From Candidatus Epulonipiscium sp. (GTDB lineage Bacteria > Bacillota > Clostridia > Lachnospirales > JAAYNZ01): 54,353 nt of DNA. This document shows, one piece after another, positions 1-10,832 of this stretch. How positions within the stretch are numbered: the stretch's first letter is position 1; every line of letters starts with the position of its first letter. The stretch is taken from assembly GCA_012799415.1 (NCBI GenBank), contig JAAZLH010000117.1, forward strand, positions 1-54,353, written 5' to 3'. Made by a program: the position numbers and the translations under genes. The notes beneath the pieces are model-generated. The model saw nothing but the letters and a program-made list of their open reading frames with translations, did not search any database and was not told where the DNA came from.

Positions 1-1
1 A

Positions 2-124
2 AAATTAGGTTATGAAACTCCTAATTATTTTTCAAAAAGATTTAAAGAAGTTTATCAGCTAACCCCAGCTATGTATCGGAAGAAATATCTAACTGAAATA
101 AATCGATTTAAAGATGAAGAATAG
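2..124 (+). CDS. AraC-family transcriptional regulator, C-terminal end only (truncated by window edge)
   Basis: Open frame from base 2: KLGYETPNYFSKRFKEVYQLTPAMYRKKYL..., typical AraC HTH C-terminus; stop TAG at 122-124. Confidence 0.8.
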   Translation, partial: KLGYETPNYFSKRFKEVYQLTPAMYRKKYLTEINRFKDEE

Positions 125-146
125 TTTAAAAAAAAGATCCTTAATA

Positions 147-197
147 AAAAACTCCTTTATCTCTTTTAGGAATTCTAAAAGAGATAAAGGAGTTTTT
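147..197. terminator. Strong bidirectional Rho-independent terminator, 22-bp perfect stem
   Basis: aaaaactcctttatctctttta-ggaattc-taaaagagataaaggagttttt. Confidence 0.85.
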
Positions 198-502
198 CTA
201 TATAAAATCAAAAAAAACCCCTTTCTTTTTTTAGAAATTATCTCTAAAAACGTGTTTTGATATATTAGTTGACTAAATATCAAAATATTTATACTTAACA
301 AAAGATAATAAGTTTGTTAGCATGAGTGCCATAAAGATAAGAATTAGGAATAAAAAGGATGATTACTTAAGCAATAAAGAAAGGGGGGAGTCGCAATAAT
401 ATTTCCATAAGCTTTTTGTTTACTTTCATATTATTGATTGCTACTAAGATCAACAATATGAAAAAGTTTGATGGAAAAGAGTATAAATTTGCGACCTATA
501 TA

Positions 503-3454
503 ATGAGAAAAAAACAGCTAATACCAAAAGGATTTATAATAATGTTTATCATTATGATACAGACAGTGATGATTACTCAAGCCTCCGAAGGCCTACCGTT
601 AAAAGATAAGTATGCAAACTTTATTGGGAGTACTTCTGTAGATGAATATATTCAAGGAACAGATCAGCTTTATTATAGTGAGATAGTAGATGAGTATCAG
701 AAAAAAGGCTATCAATCTGCTACTAGTAATAAGGAAGTGCATTTAGGAAAGATAAAAAATCATTTGAATCAGCAAATTTCTCTTACTTCTTTTGAAGATC
801 GAGACAATGTGTTTATATGGTCTAAAGAAATTCCATTTATACAGTTTGAAATAGAAATTCCAGAAACAGGCCTATATCAAATTGAAATGGAGTATTTTAT
901 GATGCAGGAATCTTCTAATGAAGGAGTACGTTCTATTTTGATCAATAATCAACACTTATTTATTGAATCTAACAACTTATCGTTTCCACGGATATTTAAA
1001 GATGCCAATGAACCAGTTATCAATAGCCTTGGTGACGAAACAAGGCCTTCTCAAGTAGAAGTTCCAGGCTGGAGACGAATTAGACTGATGGACTCTACAG
1101 GAATGGTAACAGCGCCTTTTAAATTCTACTTAACCCAAGGCACTCATCATATACAGTTAGAATACATAGAAGGATCAATGGCCATTTCTTCCATTGCCTT
1201 TGTAGAATGCGAAGAGATTCTTAGTTATCAAGAAGTAAAACAAATATATGAAGGTAATCAGTATCAAAAGGCTACCCAATCCATTGAGTTTCAAGCAGAA
1301 TCCACAGCAATAGAAAAAACAGATCCTACTCTACGGAGAGAGTCAGATGGAGATCCAACAGTAGTACCACGTTCTATCGCCACAAGAAAACTAAATACCA
1401 TAGGTGGTTATCGATGGAGAAAAGGAAATCAGTCTATTACATGGGATTTCACCGTTCCTGAAGATGGCTTATATAAAATTGGAGTACGCAATATACAGCT
1501 TTGGAATGATGGTTTGCCGTCCTATAGGCAAATTGCCATTGATGGGCAAGTTCCTTTTCAAGAATTATTAGAATATAAATTTCCTTATCATACTGCATGG
1601 ACTCTAGAAGAATTGCAAGACGAAAAGGGAGAAGTGTTTGAATTTTTCTTAAAGGAAGGGCAGCATACACTCACTATGACTGTGAAGTTTGGCCCTTTAA
1701 CACCTATCATTGAATCCCTGAATGAAGATAATTTATTATTGTCTAAAATGCTAATGGATATTATTAAAATTACAGGAAGTAATCCTGACCCAAATTATGA
1801 TTATGATTTTTTTAATAAAATACCTACACTCAAAGATGATATGCAGACGCTAGCGGATAGTCTGCAATGGAAGCATGACTATGTGAAAACCATGTCAGAG
1901 AAAAACACGGCTATGGGCACCAATTTTATTACCATTAAGAAGCAGTTGGAATCAATGATTAAAAACCCCTATAGCATAGCCAAAAAAATGAATGATCTTA
2001 ATACTGCACAATCAAGTCTAGGAGATTGGTATTTACAAATGCAAAGCCAACCCCTTATGATTGATTATTTTAAGGTGGGGCCAAGTAATGAAAAATGGAA
2101 AAACAAAAAAGCTTCTATTTTTGAAAAATTGAGAACGGCAACGGCTAACTTTATTGTTTCATTTAAAAAAGACTATGATAATGTAGGAGGCATACTAAAT
2201 GATTCCGTAGAAGTGAAGGAAACCATTAACGTATGGGTTGCAAGGGGAACAGAATGGGCAGAAGTTATTAAAGAAATGGCTGACGAGGATTTTACTACTC
2301 AAACAGGAATTATGGTGAATATCAATGTACTACCAGCAGCCCAATTGACAGCCGGTAGTGTCAATGCCTTGATGCTTTCCATTACCTCGGGGCGAGCACC
2401 GGATGTGGCTCTAGGTGTGGATGTGAACTCACCTGTAGAATTTGCCATTCGAGATGCAGTCTATGATTTGTCACAAATGGATGGCTTTGAAGAGGTGAAA
2501 AGTCGATTTTTAGAAGGGATTATGATTCCCTACGAATACAATGGTGGGGTCTATGCTTTACCAGAAACCATGGATTTTAATGTTATGTTTTATAGAAAAG
2601 ATATTTTAAATGAACTATCTATTTCTCTTCCAGATACAAGGCAAGATTTATATAGTTATGTACTTCCTTTGCTTTACCAAAATGGCTTAGAATTTAGTTA
2701 TTCTAAGGATTTCACACAGTTACTCTTTCAACACGGAGGCCAATTTTACACTGAAGATGGTTTAAGATCAGGGCTGGATACACCAGAAGCATATCGAGCA
2801 TTTTTAGAATTGACAGAAATGTATACTAATTATAGTGTGCCTATTGTTGCTAATTTTTATAACCGGATGAGAACAGGGGAAATGCCACTGGGTATTGGAA
2901 ATTTTGGTGTATACATGCAATTGTCTGTAGCAGCTCCAGAATTGGCAGGAAAATGGGGAATAGCACCATTACCAGGTATGCTTCAAAGAGACGGAGTAAT
3001 AGATCGCTCTTGTGGAGGCTTAACAGGGCAAGGAGATATCATTTTAAAGCAAAGTGAGAAACCAGAAGCATCATGGGAATTTTTAAAGTGGTGGAGTAGT
3101 ACATCTACTCAAGAATATTTTGCTAGAGAAGTTGAGGCATTGATGGGAGCAGAAGCAAGATGGAACACAGCAAACATAGAAGCTTTTAGAAGTCTATCTT
3201 GGAAAGAATCAGATTTAAATGTATTAGAAGAACAGTGGAGGTGGGCAAAAGAAACGCCTATTGTTCTAGGAGGATATTTTACAACACGTCATATTGATAA
3301 TGCCTGGACATCTGTCGTGATGAATGGTGCAAATGTTCGAGATTCTCTGGAGGTAGCCGTAAAAGAAATCAATAAAGAGTTAAGAATGAAACAAGAGGAA
3401 TATGGTGTTTTCGCCAATGAACATGGGGCAGAAGGGAGGGGAGCCAGCAATTAA
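503..3454 (+). CDS. Large extracellular solute-binding protein (family 1) with N-terminal carbohydrate-binding-like regions
   Basis: ORF track start 416; internal ATG at 503 begins a signal-like peptide (MRKKQLIPKGFIIMFIIMIQTVMITQA). C-terminal ~400 aa is SBP-like (TINVWVARGTEWAEVIKEMADEDF...ALPETMDFNVMFYRKDIL). Confidence 0.8.
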   Translation: MRKKQLIPKGFIIMFIIMIQTVMITQASEGLPLKDKYANFIGSTSVDEYIQGTDQLYYSEIVDEYQKKGYQSATSNKEVHLGKIKNHLNQQISLTSFEDRDNVFIWSKEIPFIQFEIEIPETGLYQIEMEYFMMQESSNEGVRSILINNQHLFIESNNLSFPRIFKDANEPVINSLGDETRPSQVEVPGWRRIRLMDSTGMVTAPFKFYLTQGTHHIQLEYIEGSMAISSIAFVECEEILSYQEVKQIYEGNQYQKATQSIEFQAESTAIEKTDPTLRRESDGDPTVVPRSIATRKLNTIGGYRWRKGNQSITWDFTVPEDGLYKIGVRNIQLWNDGLPSYRQIAIDGQVPFQELLEYKFPYHTAWTLEELQDEKGEVFEFFLKEGQHTLTMTVKFGPLTPIIESLNEDNLLLSKMLMDIIKITGSNPDPNYDYDFFNKIPTLKDDMQTLADSLQWKHDYVKTMSEKNTAMGTNFITIKKQLESMIKNPYSIAKKMNDLNTAQSSLGDWYLQMQSQPLMIDYFKVGPSNEKWKNKKASIFEKLRTATANFIVSFKKDYDNVGGILNDSVEVKETINVWVARGTEWAEVIKEMADEDFTTQTGIMVNINVLPAAQLTAGSVNALMLSITSGRAPDVALGVDVNSPVEFAIRDAVYDLSQMDGFEEVKSRFLEGIMIPYEYNGGVYALPETMDFNVMFYRKDILNELSISLPDTRQDLYSYVLPLLYQNGLEFSYSKDFTQLLFQHGGQFYTEDGLRSGLDTPEAYRAFLELTEMYTNYSVPIVANFYNRMRTGEMPLGIGNFGVYMQLSVAAPELAGKWGIAPLPGMLQRDGVIDRSCGGLTGQGDIILKQSEKPEASWEFLKWWSSTSTQEYFAREVEALMGAEARWNTANIEAFRSLSWKESDLNVLEEQWRWAKETPIVLGGYFTTRHIDNAWTSVVMNGANVRDSLEVAVKEINKELRMKQEEYGVFANEHGAEGRGASN

Positions 3455-3475
3455 AACAAACCTTTAATTGCTGGC
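3443..3475 (+). other. Perfect 13-bp hairpin spanning the SBP stop codon, no U-tract (candidate mRNA stabiliser)
   Basis: gccagcaattaaa-acaaacc-tttaattgctggc. Confidence 0.7.
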
Positions 3476-3484
3476 CAGTGAAGA

Positions 3485-4447
3485 ATGAAAAAAACAGATT
3501 CTGCTTTGGTTATCAATGATCAAAAGATCATACTAGTAAAAAATAAAACGAGGCTAGATAAGATTCAATTGTTTATAAAAAAACATTATATAGGCTATTT
3601 ATTTTTAGCTCCATTTATTATATTTTTCACCATTTTTGTTGTTGCCCCTGTAGTAGTGGCTTTTGGAACTAGCTTTACCAATTACAATATGCTGCAAAAG
3701 CCCTCTTTCGTAGGGCTGACAAATTACAAGCTTCTTTTTTTAGATGATAAAGTATTTTTGACAGCATTAAAAAACACGTTAACTTTTGCATGTATTGTGG
3801 GTCCTATTGGTTATTTACTTTCATTTATTGCGGCATGGATTATTAACCAGTTGAGGATGAGAACTGCTTTTGCCCTTGCTTTTTATGCTCCTTCTATTAC
3901 GAGTGGGGTGGCTATGTCTACAGTATTTTTAGTGCTATTTTCTGGAGATAGCAAAGGATATATTAATCATTTTTTATTACAAATAGGGCTGATTGATACG
4001 CCAATTCTTTGGAATTTAGATCCTAAATACATTATGTTCGTGATTATCTTCATCTCATTGTGGATGAGTATGGGAACAGGTTTTTTAGTTTTTTTAGCTG
4101 GGTTACAGAGTATTTCCAAGGAATACTATGAGGCAGGTGCCATTGATGGAGTAAAAAATAAGGTGCAAGAATTATTTCTGCTTACATTACCTATGATGAA
4201 ACCACAATTATTATTTGGAGCTATCAATTCAATTGTAGGTTCTTTTGGAGTCTTTGATATAGCGGTATCTGTAGCAGGGATGCCAAGTCCAAACTATGCA
4301 GGACATACCATCGTAGGACATCTATATGATTATGCATTTATTAGATTTCAAATGGGATATGCTTCATCTATTGCAGTAGTACTTTTTATGATTACCTTTA
4401 TACTTGGGAGAGTTGTGATGAGACTACTATCATCAAAAGATGAATAA
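3485..4447 (+). CDS. Carbohydrate ABC transporter permease (MalF/UgpA-like, CUT1)
   Basis: Multi-TM; EAA-type loop EYYEAGAIDGVKNKVQELFLLTLPMMKP. Confidence 0.88.
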   Translation: MKKTDSALVINDQKIILVKNKTRLDKIQLFIKKHYIGYLFLAPFIIFFTIFVVAPVVVAFGTSFTNYNMLQKPSFVGLTNYKLLFLDDKVFLTALKNTLTFACIVGPIGYLLSFIAAWIINQLRMRTAFALAFYAPSITSGVAMSTVFLVLFSGDSKGYINHFLLQIGLIDTPILWNLDPKYIMFVIIFISLWMSMGTGFLVFLAGLQSISKEYYEAGAIDGVKNKVQELFLLTLPMMKPQLLFGAINSIVGSFGVFDIAVSVAGMPSPNYAGHTIVGHLYDYAFIRFQMGYASSIAVVLFMITFILGRVVMRLLSSKDE

Positions 4448-4469
4448 CATTGGAAAGGTAGGAGGAACA

Positions 4470-5354
4470 ATGGTTATTAAAATAGGTTTAGGATCAAAAA
4501 GATCAGTGAAGATCAAACCATCGTCTGTATTGCTTTATATGGTTATGATTACTCTAGTAGCTTTCACAGCGCTACCTATCATATATGTAATTTCTACAGC
4601 ATTCAAACCTTTAGATGAGCTTTTCTTATTTCCGCCAAGGTTTCTTGTTCGAAGACCTACGATGAAAAACTTCTTGGATCTAGTCTTATCTTTAGGAAGC
4701 TCCACAGTACCTTTCACGAGGTACACTTTTAATAGCCTTTATGTAACAATTATATCAGTGGGATGTACTGTATTTGTATCTTCCTTAGGTGCCTATTCGT
4801 TGGTCAAGCACAAACCTCCTGGGGCTACAACAATGTTTAACATTATATTGATTGCTTTGATGTTTTCACCTCATGTAACGCAAATACCTCGGTATATGGT
4901 TGTCAACTACCTAGGATTAATAAATTCGTACTCAGCTCTTATATTACCTAATATTGCCGTTGCTTATAATATCTTTCTGATGAAACAATTTACAGAACAA
5001 TTTCCTGATGAATTATTAGAATCGGCTAGACTCGATGGTGCATCGGAATGGCAAGTTTTTTCAAAAATTGTCATGCCTTCCTTGACACCTGCATGGTCAA
5101 CCTTAATTGTATTTTCATTTGTAAGTACATGGAATGACTATTTTTCACCACTGATTTATATTACAAGTCAAGCCAAAAGAACCATGCCTATTGCATTACA
5201 GACAATCGCAGGAGGGCCTGCTACCATGTCCATTGGACGTGCAGGAGCAGTTGCAGCAGCCACATTTATTATGTTAATCCCGGTCATCATTATATTTACC
5301 ACCATGCAGAAAAAAGTAATGGAAACCATGGTACATTCGGGAATAAAAGGGTAA
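4470..5354 (+). CDS. Carbohydrate ABC transporter permease (MalG/UgpE-like, CUT1)
   Basis: EAA loop ELLESARLDGASEWQVFSKIVMPSLTPAW; start chosen after RBS taggagg. Confidence 0.88.
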   Translation: MVIKIGLGSKRSVKIKPSSVLLYMVMITLVAFTALPIIYVISTAFKPLDELFLFPPRFLVRRPTMKNFLDLVLSLGSSTVPFTRYTFNSLYVTIISVGCTVFVSSLGAYSLVKHKPPGATTMFNIILIALMFSPHVTQIPRYMVVNYLGLINSYSALILPNIAVAYNIFLMKQFTEQFPDELLESARLDGASEWQVFSKIVMPSLTPAWSTLIVFSFVSTWNDYFSPLIYITSQAKRTMPIALQTIAGGPATMSIGRAGAVAAATFIMLIPVIIIFTTMQKKVMETMVHSGIKG

Positions 5355-5366
5355 AGGAGAGTGCAT

Positions 5367-7553
5367 ATGTTTAAAAAACTGTTATTAGGAATGAAGAAAA
5401 GACTCTCAATTGCTTTATCCATATACATAAGCCTAATGGCAATTAACCCTGGAATGTTACATGTATATGCAGCGGCAAATGAGATTGATTATGTGGTAGA
5501 AGATCAATGGAGGGTACCCATACCAAAAACCTATACTATTGACAAAGTGATTAACACCCTTGGCTCCATGGAAGAAGAAGAACATTTTTTCAAAGAGCCA
5601 CTAGATATTTTTGTAAGTGATGGAGGATATATTTATGTAGCCGATACAGGGAATAATCGGATTGTAAAATTAAATAAAAAAGGCGAGGCTCTTCAAGTTT
5701 TTAGAGGACCAGAGGATAAGCCATTTAAAGGACCAGAAGGTATATTTGTTGATAACACAGAAGATATTTATGTAGCCGATACGGGAAATGAAAGAATTGT
5801 TCATCTTTCACCAGAAGGAAAATTTGTAGAAGAATTTGTTGCGCCCACATCAGATCTATTGGATGAGAATGTAGCCTTTTCTGTATCTAAGATTGTTATC
5901 AGTCAAACAGGATACATCTATGCCATACGTGGTGAAAATATTATGGTCATGGATGCCCATAATCGGTTTAGAGGTTTTTTAGGGCAAACAAAGATTGGCT
6001 TTAGTGCAGTAGAAGCTTTGTTGAGGGTGTTTGCTTCTGAAGATCAACAAAAATTTATGAAAAAAAGATTAGCTGCCACCTATATGAATATTGATCTAGG
6101 AGCAGATGGAATGTTGTATACAACCAGTATGGACCGAACTGAGGGAGAATTAAAACGCTTAAATTCTGTTGGAAATAATACCTACCGAAAATATAAAAAC
6201 ATTTCTGATACAGGAAGTTTTAGTCCTTGGGCTAAAATTAAAAAGAAAATTAAAGATGGGAATTATATTAAAAAATCATTTCGATATGGGGAAACAGTGA
6301 ATGATAATTATGAATTTTTTCTTCCTATTTTTAGAGATGTTTGTGTGGATCAGAATGGTATTGTAACGGCGGTAGAAGAATTAACGGGTAAAATATATCA
6401 ATATGATAAAGATGGCAATGCATTAACTGTTTTTGGTGGATTAGGAGAAAAGCAAGGGACATTTATACGGCCTAGTTCTATCGCAGTTGATTCAGAAGGA
6501 AAAATCTATGTGCTTGATAAGTTGAGCAACAATATTCAAATTTTTGCCCCAACACAATTTATACAATTGGTTCATGCAGCAGTAACACAATATAGTGAGG
6601 GGAATTATGAAGAAGCTTATAATCTTTGGTATCAAGTATTAGATATCAATGAAAACTACGAATTGGCTCATATTGGTCTTGCCAATGCATTATATAAGCA
6701 AGAAAAGTGGGAAGAAGCCATGGATGAGTTTCAAATAGCCAATGATCGGGCTGGATATTCAAAGGCTTTTGCTGAATATCGATATGAAGTTTTTCGTGAA
6801 AACTTTTTCCTAGTGATTGCCATTTTATTTGCCTCTTTATTTTTAGCAATCTTTATCCTCATAAAACTAATACGCAATGGACAAAAATGTGCTGATATAT
6901 TAATTCATCAAAAAAACACAAAATTAAGCATCAAAGAAGGAATCTTAATGGGATTTCATGTGATTCTTCATCCTATAGAAACATTTGATACCATTAAAAA
7001 TAACAAAGAGAGAGTGAATTTATGGTCGGCAGCTATTATTTTTATAGCAGTTTTCCTCACTCGAATCTGTTATATTTTCATTGTACACTACCCTTTGGCA
7101 GATATCGATGTAAAAAATGCAAATATTATTTTCGAAGCAGTAAAAATATTACTACCACCTTTGACCTGGGTTGCGGCTAGCTTTGCAGTTACATCTATAT
7201 TAGACGGAGAATCTAAGATAACAGATATTTTTGTGGCTTCTTCTTACACCATGATTCCTTATATCATTGTGCGTATACCTCTGATGTTTTTATCAAATGT
7301 TTTATGCCTCAATGAAAAAGGATGGTTTTCAGCAAGTTTATATTTCGCTCTAATATGGGTGCTTTTATTATATTTCATTAGTACGAAAGTATTGAATGAC
7401 TATACCATAATAAAATCCATTACTACTTATATCATCAGCGGAATTGCTATTTTAATCATCTGGTTTATAGCCTTATTGTTATATGCCTTATCAGTCCGTT
7501 TAATGCAGTTTATTCAAGGCATCATGATAGAAATTCAGCTAAGTTGGTTTTAG
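5367..7553 (+). CDS. NHL-repeat / TPR / C-terminal multi-TM Yip1-like membrane protein
   Basis: NHL repeats (IYVADTGNNRIVKLNKKGE, IYVADTGNERIVHLSPEGK, IYVLDKLSNNIQIF), TPR-like EGNYEEAYNLWYQVLDINENYELAHIGLANALYKQEKWEEAMDEF, then TM domain. Confidence 0.75.
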   Translation: MFKKLLLGMKKRLSIALSIYISLMAINPGMLHVYAAANEIDYVVEDQWRVPIPKTYTIDKVINTLGSMEEEEHFFKEPLDIFVSDGGYIYVADTGNNRIVKLNKKGEALQVFRGPEDKPFKGPEGIFVDNTEDIYVADTGNERIVHLSPEGKFVEEFVAPTSDLLDENVAFSVSKIVISQTGYIYAIRGENIMVMDAHNRFRGFLGQTKIGFSAVEALLRVFASEDQQKFMKKRLAATYMNIDLGADGMLYTTSMDRTEGELKRLNSVGNNTYRKYKNISDTGSFSPWAKIKKKIKDGNYIKKSFRYGETVNDNYEFFLPIFRDVCVDQNGIVTAVEELTGKIYQYDKDGNALTVFGGLGEKQGTFIRPSSIAVDSEGKIYVLDKLSNNIQIFAPTQFIQLVHAAVTQYSEGNYEEAYNLWYQVLDINENYELAHIGLANALYKQEKWEEAMDEFQIANDRAGYSKAFAEYRYEVFRENFFLVIAILFASLFLAIFILIKLIRNGQKCADILIHQKNTKLSIKEGILMGFHVILHPIETFDTIKNNKERVNLWSAAIIFIAVFLTRICYIFIVHYPLADIDVKNANIIFEAVKILLPPLTWVAASFAVTSILDGESKITDIFVASSYTMIPYIIVRIPLMFLSNVLCLNEKGWFSASLYFALIWVLLLYFISTKVLNDYTIIKSITTYIISGIAILIIWFIALLLYALSVRLMQFIQGIMIEIQLSWF

Positions 7554-7587
7554 GGTAAAGTCAATTTTCAGAAGGGGGATGCTCAAA

Positions 7588-9870
7588 ATGAAAGTTAGTA
7601 AAACAAGACTAGATTTTGGGTGGCGGCATAGTAAACGAAAGGTAAGTCTTATACTGATCATAAGTGTAGTCTTTACCTATTTGTTTGCTTTTAATACATC
7701 TGCTTTTGCTCAAACAAATTTGCCAAGGGGATATGAGAAGTTAGCCCAATCAGAAGCATTAGAATTATATGTGAACAAAGATAATGGTGGCATTGCAGTG
7801 AAAGACAAAAGAAATGATTATATATGGAAATCCATTGTTGATGAAAGTATGTATCCAATTGATGATCTAAATAAGCAGTGGAAGAACTATGTACAATCTA
7901 TTTTTGCTATCAACTATATTGATATGGCAAATCGGGACACACCTCCAAATAGAGGTTTTTCTTCAGGAGAGGGTACTATCATAGAAGTCAAGACAATAAA
8001 AAATGGAGTTGAAATAGAGTATAATTTAGAACCCATAGGGATTTCCATTGCCCTTGAGTTTACTTTAGATGAGGACCAATTTGTTGTACGAATTCCGGCA
8101 TCAAAAATAAAAGAAGTACCTATTGTTAAGGCAGGAACAGGTTCAACTAGTAAAAAGGAAACAGAGATCCAATATGGTCTTATATCGGTAGAGTTGCTCC
8201 CTTTTTTCGGTGCAGCAACAGATGAAATTGATGGATATCTACTGTACCCTGATGGACCTGGAGGATTAACACTATACAGTGAAGTGAAAAATAGGCCTGC
8301 TGATGTGAAGGTAGGAAAATGGAAAATATATTCCAACGATAAAGTAGATGTTCAGGATTTATTTGGAGAGGAAGGCAGTCGATACAGGGCCCATCTTCCT
8401 ATCTTCGGTATAAAAAATGAAGAAAATGCTTTTTTAGCTGCTGTTACAGAAGGAATTGAGCAAACAGGGATTACGGCTTACCCATCTGGCTATGTTGTGG
8501 GCATTAATCATATGAATTTTGATTTTATCTACCGCTATCATTATGATTTAACTATGTCCAATATATCCATTGATAATAATACTTTAGGGAAAGTAGTTGC
8601 AAGAGCAGAAAAAAATCTAAATCTCATTGATAAAGAAATAAGATTTTTTATGTTATATGATGAAAAAGCAAACTATAGTGAAATGGCCAATGTTTATAGA
8701 AACTATTTGTTAGACCAGGGGTTGTTAAAGAATAGGATACCAGTTGATTCCAAAATACCATTATCGATGACTCTTTTTATGGGGATTACAGAGCAACAAA
8801 TGTTGTTTAATAAGTTTATTCCTATGACAACTGTAGACCAAACCACTCAGATATTAAAAACTTTAAAGGAAAATCAGGTTGATGAAATAACAGCCATTCT
8901 GAAAGGATGGCAAAAGGGAGGCTATGGCCAGTGGCCAAGAAACTGGCCCTTTGATTCAAAATTAGGAAAGAAAAAACAGATTGAGAATTTAAATGAGTAT
9001 GTTAAATCCAATCAAATCGATCTTTATCTTGAAAATTGCTTTGATTTTGCTAGGGGGCAGGTTGGAGGTTTTTCAGCAAGAACGGATATTGTTTTAGACG
9101 GAAGTCATTTGCCTGTTACCAGTAGGTATTCAAAAGCTTATCTTTTAAACCCTACAGTATCAGCATTTAGACATCAGGAATTTTTGAAAAAAATTCAGGC
9201 CTATCATGGTTTTAATGTGGCTTATGAAGATTTAGGAAAAGTCATTTATTTTGATTATCATAAGGAACATCCATCACAGCGACATGAAACAGTAGAAAAA
9301 TGGCAAGAAATTCTACAGACAGCCCAACAAGATGGACGTAAAACTGCCGTAGATGGTGCCAATCAATATGTATTTGCAGATACAGATTTTATTTATAATA
9401 TGCCTACAAAAACATTTGGGTATTTTATTACGGATAGAGAAATTCCATTTTTGCAGATGATTTTATATGGCAGCGTGCCTTACTCTACAGAAAATGGTAA
9501 TTTATCGTATGATTTACAATTACAAAAATTAAAATGGGTTGAGTATGGATCTTCTCCTACTTTTGAGTTAACTAGTGAACAGCCTCTGAAACTTAAAAAC
9601 ACGAATTATAATCACCTTTTTACCTCTAGTTTTGATTATTGGCAAGACAATGTAATAGAAATATATACAGAATTTAATGAACGGTTGAAGGGGGTTTATG
9701 GAAACCAAATGATTCAACACCAAGAAATTGCCCCTAATTTGATTGAAATTAAGTATTCAAATGGATATCAAGGGTTTATTAACTATAATGATTATCCATA
9801 TCATTTGCAAGGCATTCGTATTCCCGCAAAAGATTATGTGATTGTAACAGATAGGGGGAAGATTCAGTGA
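7588..9870 (+). CDS. Secreted DUF5696-type protein
   Basis: Signal peptide (LILIISVVFTYLFAFNTSAFAQ); between transporter genes; family named from recall of similar loci. Confidence 0.6.
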   Translation: MKVSKTRLDFGWRHSKRKVSLILIISVVFTYLFAFNTSAFAQTNLPRGYEKLAQSEALELYVNKDNGGIAVKDKRNDYIWKSIVDESMYPIDDLNKQWKNYVQSIFAINYIDMANRDTPPNRGFSSGEGTIIEVKTIKNGVEIEYNLEPIGISIALEFTLDEDQFVVRIPASKIKEVPIVKAGTGSTSKKETEIQYGLISVELLPFFGAATDEIDGYLLYPDGPGGLTLYSEVKNRPADVKVGKWKIYSNDKVDVQDLFGEEGSRYRAHLPIFGIKNEENAFLAAVTEGIEQTGITAYPSGYVVGINHMNFDFIYRYHYDLTMSNISIDNNTLGKVVARAEKNLNLIDKEIRFFMLYDEKANYSEMANVYRNYLLDQGLLKNRIPVDSKIPLSMTLFMGITEQQMLFNKFIPMTTVDQTTQILKTLKENQVDEITAILKGWQKGGYGQWPRNWPFDSKLGKKKQIENLNEYVKSNQIDLYLENCFDFARGQVGGFSARTDIVLDGSHLPVTSRYSKAYLLNPTVSAFRHQEFLKKIQAYHGFNVAYEDLGKVIYFDYHKEHPSQRHETVEKWQEILQTAQQDGRKTAVDGANQYVFADTDFIYNMPTKTFGYFITDREIPFLQMILYGSVPYSTENGNLSYDLQLQKLKWVEYGSSPTFELTSEQPLKLKNTNYNHLFTSSFDYWQDNVIEIYTEFNERLKGVYGNQMIQHQEIAPNLIEIKYSNGYQGFINYNDYPYHLQGIRIPAKDYVIVTDRGKIQ

Positions 9871-10832
9871 GAGGCTTGATAAAAGAATCTCTAAAAGAGA
9901 ATGATATAAAGAGGTCAAAAAAGTTACTAAGTTTAACCATGGAAACCAGGCAAAAAGTAGAGGGACTCATTTTTATCTCTCCCTTTTTAGTAGGGTTAAT
10001 ATTGTTTTTCTTATATCCTCTATATATGTCACTAAAATTAAGTTTTGGGAAAATTACTAGAGTGGTTGGTTTTGAAGTAGCTTGGAAGGGAATAGAAAAC
10101 TATACAAGAGCATTTTTAATTGATATTAACTTTCTACCTATGTTCTTACAAGTTATAAAAAACACATTGACTGAGGCCCCGCTGATTATATTGCTCTCAT
10201 TACTGATAGCGATTCTGATTAATAAAGATATCAAATGTAAAGGCTTTTTTAGAACTGTATTCTTCATTCCCTTTTTATTGGGAACAGGAGAGGTCATGCG
10301 ACAGCTATTGAGTCAAGGGGTCGATAAACAGGTACTATCTTTAATGGATAGCAATATTATCCCTTATAGTATTCTAAATTATTTTGGATCGGATGTTGTG
10401 ATGACAATTGAGAACGTTTTTGGAATGCTGGTACAAATATTATGGCGCTCCGGGGTACAAATATTGTTGTTTTTATCTGGACTTCAAGGTATTTCAGAAT
10501 CTCTTTATGAATCAGCTAAAATTGATGGAGCGACAGAATGGGAAATGTTATGGAAGATTACATTACCCATGATTTCTCCCATTTTGTTATTAAATATCGT
10601 TTATACATTGGTAGATTCATTTACAAATATGCGTAACCCTATTTTATCTTATATTCAAGATCATGCATTTAAACAGACTCAGTTTGAATATGCGGCTGCA
10701 ATGGGTTGGCTATACTTTATATTTATTATTCTCTTAGTGCTTGTTACTATGGGGCTTATGAGAAACTATATTTATACTACGGGGGCAGAGAAGGGAGGTA
10801 AAAGGCGTGCAAGAAAATATAGTAGAGTATAA
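9867..10832 (+). CDS. Carbohydrate ABC transporter permease (CUT1, MalF-like)
   Basis: Multi-TM; EAA loop SLYESAKIDGATEWEMLWKITLPMISP; overlaps previous stop. Confidence 0.87.
   Translation: MRGLIKESLKENDIKRSKKLLSLTMETRQKVEGLIFISPFLVGLILFFLYPLYMSLKLSFGKITRVVGFEVAWKGIENYTRAFLIDINFLPMFLQVIKNTLTEAPLIILLSLLIAILINKDIKCKGFFRTVFFIPFLLGTGEVMRQLLSQGVDKQVLSLMDSNIIPYSILNYFGSDVVMTIENVFGMLVQILWRSGVQILLFLSGLQGISESLYESAKIDGATEWEMLWKITLPMISPILLLNIVYTLVDSFTNMRNPILSYIQDHAFKQTQFEYAAAMGWLYFIFIILLVLVTMGLMRNYIYTTGAEKGGKRRARKYSRV

Noticed and set aside
89-301. 70-aa minus-strand ORF
   Set aside because: Runs through the 22-bp terminator stem; low-complexity, unlikely coding.
7914-8336. 140-aa antisense ORF
   Set aside because: Lies fully inside the DUF5696-type gene on the opposite strand; composition is typical of a shadow ORF, no RBS or homology recognised. 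Same reasoning for 31189..31587, 34418..34813 and other antisense ORFs in the track.
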